A stretch of DNA of 64,000 nt, from assembly GCA_022606425.2 (NCBI GenBank), contig JAHDVF020000432.1, positions 558,001 to 622,000 on the forward strand. Direction: 5' to 3'. A program made the translations under genes and the position numbers. This DNA comes from Lepidostoma basale (Eukaryota > Arthropoda > Insecta > Trichoptera > Lepidostomatidae). The notes beneath the pieces are model-generated. The model was not told the origin of the DNA. It made no database searches and saw only the letters and a list, made by a program, of their open reading frames with translations. Shown here piece after piece: positions 54,735 to 64,000 of the stretch; the first letter of the stretch is position 1, and every line of letters begins with the position of its first letter.

Positions 54735-55284
54735 AAGTTGGGAACCAATGTTCTAGAATGATCCATCATATTTAAAATAAAATAAAAACAAAATTATCAC
54801 TATTATATATTTTTATAATATTACTTAATAAATATACGAGAATATTTATTTATTTTTGACTAATAGAAATATTAATAAAAACAAAACAACCACCAAAATA
54901 GATACCTTATTTTTTTATGTTTCATAATTCATTTATTTTCATACGATCCATCACACCTTCACCTCCCAGCGATTATTTCTTCATATTTATATTAGTTATC
55001 TTATTAAAAATTCGTCTATTGTCATGGCTAAAGCTCAATCAGAATATGTAATTATTTATGAGGTACATTTATACAAATTAAATTTATTTCGTCATATTTA
55101 TAAGTCCCGTAAAAAAAAACCTACTTGGATTGTCGCATTTGTAAAAATCTAAAACTCTTGGATTTTACTATTAGCAACTATACTATTACATTAACAAAGA
55201 GGCAATGCCGTCTTGAACGTAATTACCAGGCTGTAAGCACCATAAACAATATTTGCACCATAGAAATCATTGGGGCCGCAAGTA

Positions 55285-56196
55285 CGAGGGTTGTCCATAA
55301 AATAAGTTTCCCTGTTTGCCACGGGCGCACGGATCGCTGTTACGTGCGATCCGGCAACACTGAATCGTAGCTTGGTATTCCCCCTCCACATCCCCACCCA
55401 GTCGAACTCGCTGCGACGCTCAGTGTCGGTTTGGCAGCCATAAAGAATGGAGCTCCCGATCGCATCGCCCGCGAGGTGTGAAGTACGCTCCGTGATTCGT
55501 TTTTTGTGACAGAAGTTCATTCTCGTGAACCATTCGGTGACAGAAATTCATTCTAAACTGACAGAAGTGAGTGTTCAAATGGTGCAAAGAATTCAAAGAA
55601 GGGCGCACAGACGACAATGACGAACAGCGGTCTGGACGGCCATCGGTCAGTGACGAAACGATTGCGAAAGTGGAAGCGGCAATGCTGGCAGATCGAAGAC
55701 TAATGGTTCGGGAGCTTAGTGAGATGATCCCAGATGTCAGCAAGACAACTATAGATAAGATTCTAACAGAACATTTAGGTTATTCTAAGGTTTGTGCAAG
55801 GTGGGTGCCCAGGATGCTTACGGAGGACCACAAACGACGCTCATTAAGAAATTCGGATGGGAGATCGTCCTACACCCACCATACAGTTCGGACTTGGCCC
55901 CGAGCGACTACCATCTCTTCCCTGATTTGAATAAACATCTCGGTGGAACGCATTTTGCAAACGAAGAGGAGCTGAAAGAAGAGGTTCTGAGCTACCTTCA
56001 CGGTCTGGCGGGAGACTTCTATGACCAGGGAATCAAATAGATGGTGACCCGGATGAAAAAGTGCATCAAAGTCAATGGGGACTATGTAGAAAAATCGCTG
56101 AAAGTCTAAGCTTTCCAATGATGTATTGCTCGTTGTAAATAAAAATGGTTTTCATTGTGAAAAAAATAGGGAAACTTATTTTACAGACAACCGTCG
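55285..56196 (+). mobile_element. Mariner-like element, internally deleted, copy 2
   Basis: A 912-bp element with termini CGAGGGTTGTCCATAAAATA and (reverse complement) CGACGGTTGTCTGTAAAATA, flanked by TA. Encodes FKWCKEFKEGRTDDNDEQRS, GRPSVSDETIAKVEAAMLAD, TTIDKILTEHLGYSKVCARW and, after the deletion and in another frame, IKKFGWEIVLHPPYSSDLAP with SDYHLFPDLNKHLGG. The N terminus is broken by a stop and a local duplication near 55505-55560. It is non-autonomous. Confidence 0.88.
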
Positions 56197-56199
56197 TAG

Positions 56200-57380
56200 T
56201 ATTGGAATCCATGAAGTTACTATGTGTCTCGTGTCGTGATCTCATTTTGTTCGATTATAAATGTGAAATTAATGGAAAATACGACCATAATAGTATTATT
56301 ATTCATATAATTTGTGTTTCCGCAGTGCTGGTATATCAATTTGGTTGCCTGACCTCTCTACACTGAAAATTCTACATAAAATTTTCAAAGAATGTGATGT
56401 AGAATCTTCCTCATTTGTAAAGTACCAACAATATTAATGAAATAACATTGTTAAAATTATTTATGGATATTAATTTGATAGCTGTCAGATCAGATAGGCC
56501 CCACATTTATATTCAACATTACAGCCTGGTGAATACTTTCAAGGCGGCATTGAAAGAGGTCCTGATTTAAAAGACAAATCGCTTTCAATACAGGAAAACT
56601 TCAAAGCGACTGTGCGCCAATTTGATATTATAAGAATCAACTTTGTGGTTTTATATTATAAACAAACTTCTCGATTAGAGTATTCCATTTCTTTCAACAC
56701 CACCCTGATGTATTAAGATTTATTTGGGACCCAAAATAAATACTTAAAAAATTTAATGCAATTTTTTTTGACAACTAAAAATATTAAATGAATTAATAAA
56801 TTATTACATGCCTTTAATTCTTATTGTATCCAAGAAATATTAACAGTTTAAATAAAAATACACATTGAATATTTATGAAACAATTAACAAACAAAAAGTT
56901 AATTTCTCATTTATATAAAATTCTCAAAAACTATCAATAATAATCTCATTTCCATATACTCTGATGTTAGATATACTTTTACTTAAATTCTTTTTCTAGA
57001 TAGGTACCTACACAGGTAATAAATAACACATTCATTTATGGAAATAAAATAGCAATTTTTAAATAAATAGAAGTGTTGTAATGTTTGAATTGGAATCCAC
57101 CTATTAGCGCCCTGTTTCCCAATAACGTAAAATACAAATAAAACAGTTAATTTTGGTTGGTTTTATCTACAGTCTAAGATTTCATGACTTCATTTTGACT
57201 AGCTTTTCATTATTATCTCACTCATTGCATTTAGAAATATATTATAGATTACATCTTCTTCTTAAAAATATAGAGTTTTGACTTATAATAATAAATAAAT
57301 AGCTTAGGATTTCACCAGAAAAATTGTTATTAAATTATGAGTACGGGTTCCAAGAAATATTTAATATAAAAAAGATAATT
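56200..57380. other. AT-rich intergenic sequence, nothing recognised
   Basis: No supported gene. Near 56540-56625 (CTTTCAATACAGGAAAACTT) there is similarity to 43675-43715, suggesting a small dispersed repeat. Confidence 0.4.
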
Positions 57381-57384
57381 AATA

Positions 57385-58165
57385 CAAATGAAAATGTCTG
57401 TTTTCTAGAAGTTTAATGTGAATGACATGTTTCGCCTGTCTAAGGCATTATCATATGTCATCTCGCATGTCATTCACATGAAGTATAATAAAACTTTTAG
57501 AAAACAGATGTTCTCATTTATGGCGAAACATGTCATTCACATAAAATTTAATAAATCTTCTGTTTTCAAGAAGTTTTATTATATTTTATGTGAATAACAT
57601 GTTTCACCTGTCTAAGGCATTATTTAATGTGAGATGAAATTGATAATGCCTTAGACAGGCAAAACATGTCATTCACATAAAATATAATAAAACTTCTAGA
57701 AAACAGACATTTTCATTCATGGCGAAACATGTCTTTCACATAATATATAATAAAACATCTGTTTTCTAGAAGTAATATCAAATTTTATGTGATTGACATG
57801 TTTCACCTGTTGAAGGTATTATTAAATGTGAGATGAAATTTGATAATGCCTTAGACAGGCGAAACATGTCATTCACATAAAATATAATAAAACTTCTTGA
57901 AAACAGACGTTTTCATTCTTGGCGAAACATGTCATTCACATAATATGTAATAAAACATCTGTTTTCTAGAAGTTATATTATATTTTATGTGAATGAAATG
58001 TTTCACCTGTCTAAGGAATTATTAAATGTGAGATGAAATTTGATAATGACTGAGACAGGCGAAACATGTCATTCCCATAAAATATAAAAAAACTTCTAAA
58101 AAACGAATGTCATAATTTGTATTAATTATTTAATATGGAGTTATACATCATTGTTCAAGAAACAA
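57385..58165. repeat. Tandem array of palindromic foldback units, ~200-bp period
   Basis: Units beginning GGCGAAACATGTC recur at 57522, 57721 and 57921. Each unit has an outward and an inward arm (CTGTTTTCTAGAAG, TTTTATGTGAATGACATG, CACCTGTCTAAGGCATTATT and complements) around GTGAGATGAAATTTGATAAT. The array ends with the usual 3' flank of single copies, TTAATATGGAGTTATACATC near 58130. Confidence 0.85.
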
Positions 58166-58374
58166 TAAATAAACAAGGTAAAAATATATCGTATTATGAA
58201 TAACTGTGATAAATTTTAATATAACAATTTAATATATTGTGATAGGATATGTAGAATTATTGTTTTAAACAAAAAATACATACATAATTGACATTAAATA
58301 TACATATTATATATACAGGTGTCCATAGGTAGTGGTACTTTTCAAAGTGGTTTAGCCATCACAATTCTTACAAC

Positions 58375-58615
58375 TTCTTCCTTCCTATAATTTTATGTGA
58401 TCTGTTCTCCAGAGGGTTGCTCCTCCTGTGATGTGGATTCCCAGGACATGTTCCGTGCAATATAGGGGACTGGTGGTGTCTATTCTTTAAACATGACCAT
58501 ACCAGTCCCACTTACTGTCGACTCCATCTTATAATATCCTCGGCTTCACATATCTTTCTTATTCTGATATTCCTCATGCAATCTCTAAGTGTCTTGCTTG
58601 CTATCTCTTCTTACA
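58375..58615 (-). mobile_element. LINE tail remnant
   Basis: Matches the family at 54406-54734, with GTGATCTGTTCTCCAGAG, CTCCTCCTGTGATGTGGATT and ATAATATCCTCGGCTTCACA. Frames are destroyed. Confidence 0.65.
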
Positions 58616-58619
58616 TAAA

Positions 58620-60480
58620 TAAGGCGTACAGAAACAAAGACGGCAATGTCAAGCAAAATACGAAAATAAGTTAAATATTCAGTTTGATAGAGAAAAATTA
58701 TTACAATCTGAGTGTACATTTGATTTGAAACAAATCCGCCACTAACCCGACGATCGCCGTAAGCACACACGTGCGCTCTACGTAGACGATCGCGCGTACT
58801 ATCGTTTCGAATATTGCGTAGCGCGCTTCGCAATATTCGAAATATGTATTTCAAAATTAATTCCGATTTTCTCACAACGACATCTATGAATATTTAAAAA
58901 TATTAACAAACCAAAAAGGATCGATATTTTTCGGTAGTTTGGGAGAAAATACGTGGCGTACCGGCGCGCTGTTTCTACAAACATGTGGCGATGAACGGGT
59001 TAAAACACGCTAGATAGATGATGACTATTATTTGAAAAGTTTCACTTACTTTGGAAAACGCATATATAAGTTCATTAAATAAATATAAGTGTAATATATA
59101 TAAAAAAATAATTTTGACACAGCATTGTACACTTAGAAATTATACTTCTTAAATTAATTTATAATTAACAAAATTTCCCCTAATGCATTTTGTTTACCAT
59201 TCATTCATTTATAATTATTATAATATATAGCTTTTTTTCTATATTTTGGTATCACAAACAGTGTTTTAACAATTAACTATTTAATAAATTAGTTTCTAGA
59301 AAAGAAATCTTTGCTTCACAAATTTTATCCATTGATAAATTACATATTATACTTAAAAACAATCTAACAATCGTCTCCAAAAAACACCGTTTAGTGCAAA
59401 AATAAAGCTTCTAGATTTTTCTATTGTACACAAAATGAATTCGATAACCTCAAATAATTTTAAACAATCTTTGGAACATCTAAAATAAAAGTAATAATAA
59501 ATATATAAATAGATTATCTCATAAAACAAACGGTTGAAATATATCTTGAAATCAGCATAATGTCATGGCTCCCAAATGTTGAAAAGTATATCATCTTCAG
59601 AATTGCATAGAAGTTATTTTGAATTTAGAGATTTATTTCAAATCATGTAAAAGTCAGGCCGACCAACCAGAATGAGAAAAATTATAAAAATCGTTTATAA
59701 AATTGGGCAACAGATGTCAGTAATAACATATATAAATAATAAGTAGGGTTAAACATGAATTATCATTCATATTATATTTCATGAATCTTTTCAATCTGGC
59801 TAATCTCCTGATTATGGAAAGATATTTATTTTAACATAAATATGTCAAATACTGAATATTTGATAGACATTAATAAATGGAAAGTAATAAAATACAGCCA
59901 GTACCTAATCACAAGTTTTTGTGTCATTTAATTAATTCCAATTTTAAATAGGTAACTTTCAGTTGTTGAAAACAAATGTCAAAAACGTTCTCATCTAGAA
60001 TAAAATAATGCATCTTCCCTAAGTAAGTGATGTGATATTTTATTATTATCATTAAATTCAAAGATAATCCAGATGAGATGACACAAGATTACAAGAATAA
60101 GCAATAGTTTATAATAAAATTCATATGAGCATCAAATACGAAAGAGGTTAGTTACGGTTAGGTTAGGTTAAGCAAAGAATCTATGGTCCTGATTTATGTT
60201 TACATAGTATTTAAATTGAATTTTTGGTGAAATACATAAATCAATGAAAAGTCATAAGTTAATGAAACAAGTTTATGAATAGTCTGTAAAAATACTGTAA
60301 ACAGAATGATTAGGACAGGCCTAATGGAAACCGGAATGGCAGTAACCATGTTTGTGAAGATTTTGTTACATAAGTTATCATCTACAATACGATCTGGTAG
60401 TTTGATTGCCCTCCTCATCGGCATCGCTAGAGACAAGTTGGACACAAAAACCAAGAAGCGTCTGTTAATATATTTATTGT
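58620..60480. other. AT-rich intergenic sequence, nothing recognised
   Basis: The longest gene-free and repeat-poor stretch of the right half. A local inverted repeat around 58795-58845 (ATCGTTTCGAATATTGCG / CGCAATATTCGAAATA) is the only structure noted. Confidence 0.4.
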
Positions 60481-60630
60481 TTCTTGAATAATCATGTAGA
60501 AATCGATTGATAAAAATTGATATATGCATCATATTTCAAAAATCTTCATTTTATATTATTTAAAGTGATACTAAGTCGCCTTGCTAGGGCATTATTTAAG
60601 CCAAAATATGTTAATTATATAAACATATTA

Positions 60631-61669
60631 CAATAAAAATCGGTTAATTCGAAATTCAAGGGACCGGATTTCCCAAAAAAAATTCGAATTACGAATTATG
60701 CGATCACTAAAAAAAAATGTATGACGATTGTATGACGATTTGTGATATAAGTGCGATGGGCGAGAAATTGTAGCAAGTTACTGAATTTACGTATCTGGGA
60801 AGCATGTTTACAAGGGACGGAAAAATGGAGAAAGACATCGAAAGGAGGGTTGGTGCAGGGAATAAAATAAATGGCGCACTCAAAGTCATTACTGCAAATA
60901 GAAATATATCCACAGAAGCAAAGATGGCAGTACACAATGGAGTTCTAGTGCCAACCCTCATGTATGGAAGTGAAGCTTGGAGCTGGCAAAAGAAGGATGA
61001 AAGCAGGATAAACGCCGTAGAAATGAGATCACTAAGAAGAATGTGCGGGAAAATGTTGTATGATAGAATACCGAACGATGAAATAAGAAAGAAATATTAA
61101 ATAAAATAAAATTACAAATAAAATTAAAAATATCCCTGAGATGGTTCGGACATATGGAACGAATGGATGAGAGTAGAATGGTTAAAAAGTTGTACACAAG
61201 CAGCGTGAGTGGGAAACGAAGCCGAGGACGACCGAGAAAAACATGGCATGACCAAATTAATCAATTACTAAAAGGCGGCCATATTAGAAGGCGGAACAAT
61301 CGACGGCCGTGCATGGTACGATGTATGGATGTAGAGGAAACTCGAGAGGTATGCCAGGACAGGCCAGTGTGGCGATCCATCCTCTCTGCCTACCCCTCTG
61401 GGGAAATGGCGTGATGGTTAGTTAGTTAGTTAGTTTTCTCATTTTATTGGCACTTTTTTACCGCGTGATATTTTCAAGAACAATACGTAATATATAGATA
61501 TCTCGCTTGCACTAATGTAAGAATTATTAGAATCGTAAGTACATTTTGATGAAAAACATTACAAATTATGAAATACGCGATATTTCGATTTAACGGTAAA
61601 ATTTACTTTGAAAAATAAATTTTTGGACCGAGCAAATTATGAAAATTTCGAATTAACGGATTTTTACTG
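60631..61669. mobile_element. pogo-like element enclosing a TTAG-tail LINE
   Basis: Termini CAATAAAAATCGGTTAATTC and (reverse complement) CAGTAAAAATCCGTTAATTC are inverted over about 25 bases and flanked by TA (60629-60630 and 61670-61671). A LINE copy fills 60735-61435. The remaining ~330 bases have no frame. Confidence 0.78.
60735..61435 (+). mobile_element. TTAG-tail LINE, subfamily A copy
   Basis: Starts near QVTEFTYLGSMFTRDGKMEK and runs through GAGNKINGALKVITANRNIS, VPTLMYGSEAWSWQKKDESR, a broken section at 61100-61135, MERMDESRMVKKLYTSSVSG, RGRPRKTWHDQINQLLKGGH and SAYPSGEMA-TGA with TTAG repeats. Confidence 0.88.
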
Positions 61670-61888
61670 TAGCGGACGGGACCAATCTTTTGATACTATC
61701 GTTTTATTGAATTATTATTAACCTTTTTGTTTAACACCAATTGGGATCAAAAATTCATTTTTTACTTTTTGATACTTGGCATATTTGTAATGCTCTCAAG
61801 TAAGCTCTGTAAGCGCTCAAATATTAATGTGTTACTTTGCAGAATCTAACCTAACCTCGAATTCACTTTTTTACAATACAGGGCCTAC

Positions 61889-64000
61889 TTAAAACATTGT
61901 ACAAGAGTTGCTGTTCATTTTGTGCTTAGAGTGCGGGTTCCCGAAGCTGCCGCAGCATTGGTTATCGCCGTCTTCTGTGGCCCCCTTGCGTCCCGTCGGC
62001 CCCTTGCGGCTGTTCAGCTCCTTGCGGCCGCCCAGCTTGTTGCCGTCGAGTTCCTTGCGCGTGCTCGCTGCTGATCCCGCCTTGGCCCCCGTGCGGGAGA
62101 CCAAGTTCGAATCCGAACGGGATGAAGGAGGAAGCTTCGACATACCTAGCGCGCTCATTGGACACAGGCCCATCGGGAAGTCAGCATCTGAAGAGTAAAA
62201 ATAACAATTTTCTCAATAACGATTTTCATACATTATTTCTATTTCATATCCTTATATACACAATTCTTTTGTACGGGCTCCTAAATGACTGGACCAATTT
62301 TGATGAAATTTTTGTGTTTGAGTAGGTCCCTGGATGGTTTAGATTCACAATTGGACCCGGTAGGTGACCGTTAAAATCTTCTAGGAAGTTCATGAATAAT
62401 TAATCATCTGACAATGCAAATTCAAGAAACCAGGTTGCAAAAAGTCAAAGCAACACAACGAACGACTACAAATGTCATTTATAAGAGAGTTTATCAAAAA
62501 TACGAATATTGAATCGTCAGGTCCGCTTGTCATAATATAAATAGGCAAAAACCCGGATTTCATTAAGAAAGAGTATGAGAATATTTATTGTATTGACTTT
62601 ACATCCTCGTATTTAAAGTTTTCCCGCCAATTGCGTTAAATTTTTTCAGTCCCGGTATATTAAAGTACATTTTTTAACGATTTAACATTTTTTCCCCGCA
62701 ATTTACGTCGAAAATATTAAAAAATATGCTAGTTACGCGCGCTTGCCAATGAGTCGATGCAGTAGAAACGTGATTGGTCGGCGAGCGACGTTGTGATTGG
62801 CCGACATTTGGCATCTGTCATTTGGTTTTTGAATCGATTTGTAATGCTTCGTTGACATTAGTCGCAAAACGGACACCGGTTAGTTAACTGACCGGGACGC
62901 ATGGTCATCTACTTAATAGGTGCGAACTTCAGGGCGGTTGGTTAGATTCAAGACCTCTGTATGTTATCTGAGAATGATTAAAACCCATTAGGGTGTAAAT
63001 AACTTGAAAAATTATAGAAATATAGACCTTAATGTTGCCAGTCTCAAAACTATCCGTTTTTAGCTTATGACCTATAAAGGGTTAAAAAACGTAAAATAGA
63101 GGTTTCACTGTAATATGAATGAAAGGGCGAAACACTCATTCCATATAAAATATTGTATAATAAAACTCCTAGAAGACATACATTTTCATTCATATTAATT
63201 AGTATGAGAATTTTGCCTTGCATACCTCATACATTCTGGACAAAGCTCATGCCATTACCTGTATTGGTAATTTCCATTGAGGGTATTTGTAGAATATCCG
63301 TTTTCTTATATTTATTTATCACAGCTGGGGCAGAGTACGAAGGAGTGATTATCCTCTCCTGAAATAGAACAAAACACCCTTTTAGTAAAATTTTATTATT
63401 CAGGTTAGTGTTGTAAAAATATATCCATTAAACCAAAGATACATATGCTTGGAGCTGGCAAAAGAAGGATAAATGGCATAGAAATGAGATCACTGAGAAG
63501 AACGTATGGGAAAAGCCTGACTATGCCTGTTCTCGGTTATTGATTTAGTTAATTAAGTATTTACTAACTAACCATCACGCCGTCTCCCCGAAAGGGTAGG
63601 CAGAAAGAATGGACTGTCACACTTTAACCGATGCGGCACTCCATCCTTCTCTTTTCGCCCCGCGGGAGACGCGGTGTGATGGGTTGCGAACCTCATAACA
63701 GGTCCTTTGAACCCAATAACTGTATACAATTTGTTTTTAGCTATAATATTGATTCTCATGACATGTGATAGGTAGCTAATCTATCGCCATTTTATTGTCA
63801 CGTGAATTCTACACCAGACCAAAGACAGTGTGACAATCACACTGCCATCACTGGGAATCGAACCCGGGACTTTTGGTATGGTAGTCAGAGCTCTTACCAC
63901 TCTGCCACGAAGGTTGTCGAGTTTAAGAAGTCACGGCATAAACTTACCGATTCATAGTCCTCATCTATCTCTAGATTCTTGGGCGGTTGCGGATAAGTAC
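61889..64000 (-). CDS. Unrecognised protein, 3' exons only, CaaX-like C terminus
   Basis: Three exons read leftward from the window edge: 64000-63948 (partial), 63358-63259 and 62187-61889 (stop). Phases agree at both joins (donors GTAAGT and GTAATG, acceptors TTTCAG and CTTCAG) and give 149 C-terminal residues. The first part is proline- and charge-rich (YPQPPKNLEIDEDYES, then ITPSYSAPAVINKYKK). The last exon is low-complexity, rich in S, G, K and R (KELDGNKLGGRKELNSRKG) and ends in CTMF after a short basic stretch. Cys-Thr-Met-Phe fits a CaaX prenylation signal, and Phe at the last position would favour geranylgeranylation; this is inference from four residues. No catalytic domain is visible and I do not recognise the family. 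The gene continues beyond the right edge. Confidence 0.7.
63450..63520 (+). mobile_element. TTAG-tail LINE short internal fragment
   Basis: Encodes LELAKEG-like and IEMRSLRRTYGKS pieces of the LINE block AWSWQKKDESRINAVEMRSL. About 70 bases, in an intron of the right-edge gene. Confidence 0.55.
63560..63706 (-). mobile_element. SINE sharing the LINE 3' end, copy 4
   Basis: Minus-strand copy: TTAGTTAGTAAATAC tail, hairpin TACCCTTTCGGGGAG, GTGTGACAGTCCATTC, CGAAAAGAGAAGGATGGAGT and GAGGTTCGCAACCCATCACA. It is truncated at the 5' end next to the tRNA-derived SINE. Confidence 0.75.
63707..63923 (-). repeat. tRNA-derived SINE
   Basis: Minus-strand copy with A-box-like CTTCGTGGCAGAGTGGTAAG, T arm CCGGGTTCGATTCCCAG, body CAGTGTGATTGTCACACTGT and tail ending CAATAACTGTATACAATTTG on the plus strand. 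The head is the best tRNA match in the window, but no acceptor stem closes, so it is not a tRNA gene. It lies 25 bases from the partial exon of the right-edge gene. Confidence 0.8.

Larger units (their letters stand above)
53533..54750. mobile_element. hAT-like element filled with LINE insertions
   Basis: Termini CTTTGGTTCCCAACGGGG and (reverse complement) CATTGGTTCCCAACTTGG are flanked by TTCTAGAT (53525-53532) and TTCTAGAA (54751-54758), 7 of 8 bases matching. Inside lie LINE pieces at 53690-53930, 54010-54340 and 54406-54734. Confidence 0.75.

Noticed and set aside
63845..63920. tRNA gene on the minus strand
   Set aside because: A- and B-box-like segments and a T arm are present, but no acceptor stem pairs and the sequence continues into a repeated body seen at three other places. 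It is a SINE.

Overview
The window is eukaryotic nuclear DNA, AT-rich and packed with interspersed repeats, with multi-exon genes that use GT-AG introns. Several features point to an insect: a ZAD-type C2H2 zinc-finger gene (a family expanded in insects), mariner-, pogo- and hAT-type DNA elements, and many 5'-truncated non-LTR retrotransposons. Lepidoptera is plausible but is not proven by anything I can read.

Four genes can be assembled with continuous reading frames across consensus or near-consensus splice sites. (1) EXOSC1/CSL4, the S1-domain cap subunit of the RNA exosome, + strand, four exons, 3559-8048. Its third intron uses a GC donor. (2) A 726-residue coiled-coil protein, - strand, twelve exons, 27543 down to 10783. 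Its first half resembles my recollection of the vertebrate C6orf163 family; its second half is unrecognised and holds a zinc-finger-like motif. (3) A ZAD/AT-hook/five-zinc-finger protein of 577 residues with an acidic tail, + strand, eleven exons, 30570-44178. (4) The last three exons of an unrecognised gene on the - strand, 64000 down to 61889, running off the right edge and ending in a CaaX-like tetrapeptide. Genes 1 and 2 are convergent, 2 and 3 are divergent with about 3 kb between start codons, and 3 and 4 are convergent across 17.7 kb of repeats. The genes show no evident shared pathway.

Most of the remaining sequence is mobile DNA. The dominant family is a 5'-truncated LINE whose reading frame ends at a hairpin and a TGA, directly followed by (TTAG)n. 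More than twenty pieces occur in both orientations. A roughly 210-bp SINE carries the same last ~50 bases and the same tail. Other LINE families include Jockey/CR1-like reverse transcriptase pieces and at least five families recognised only by their C-terminal tails. DNA elements include four copies of a ~790-bp element flanked by TTAA, two mariner elements sharing one internal deletion, several pogo/Tigger-like elements, and hAT-like elements with readable 8-bp target duplications. Others are a tRNA-derived SINE family, palindromic foldback families and a 40-bp minisatellite. Many insertions are nested, and several can be resolved by target duplications or by empty paralogous sites within the window.

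No rRNA gene, functional tRNA gene, CRISPR array or bacterial feature was seen.
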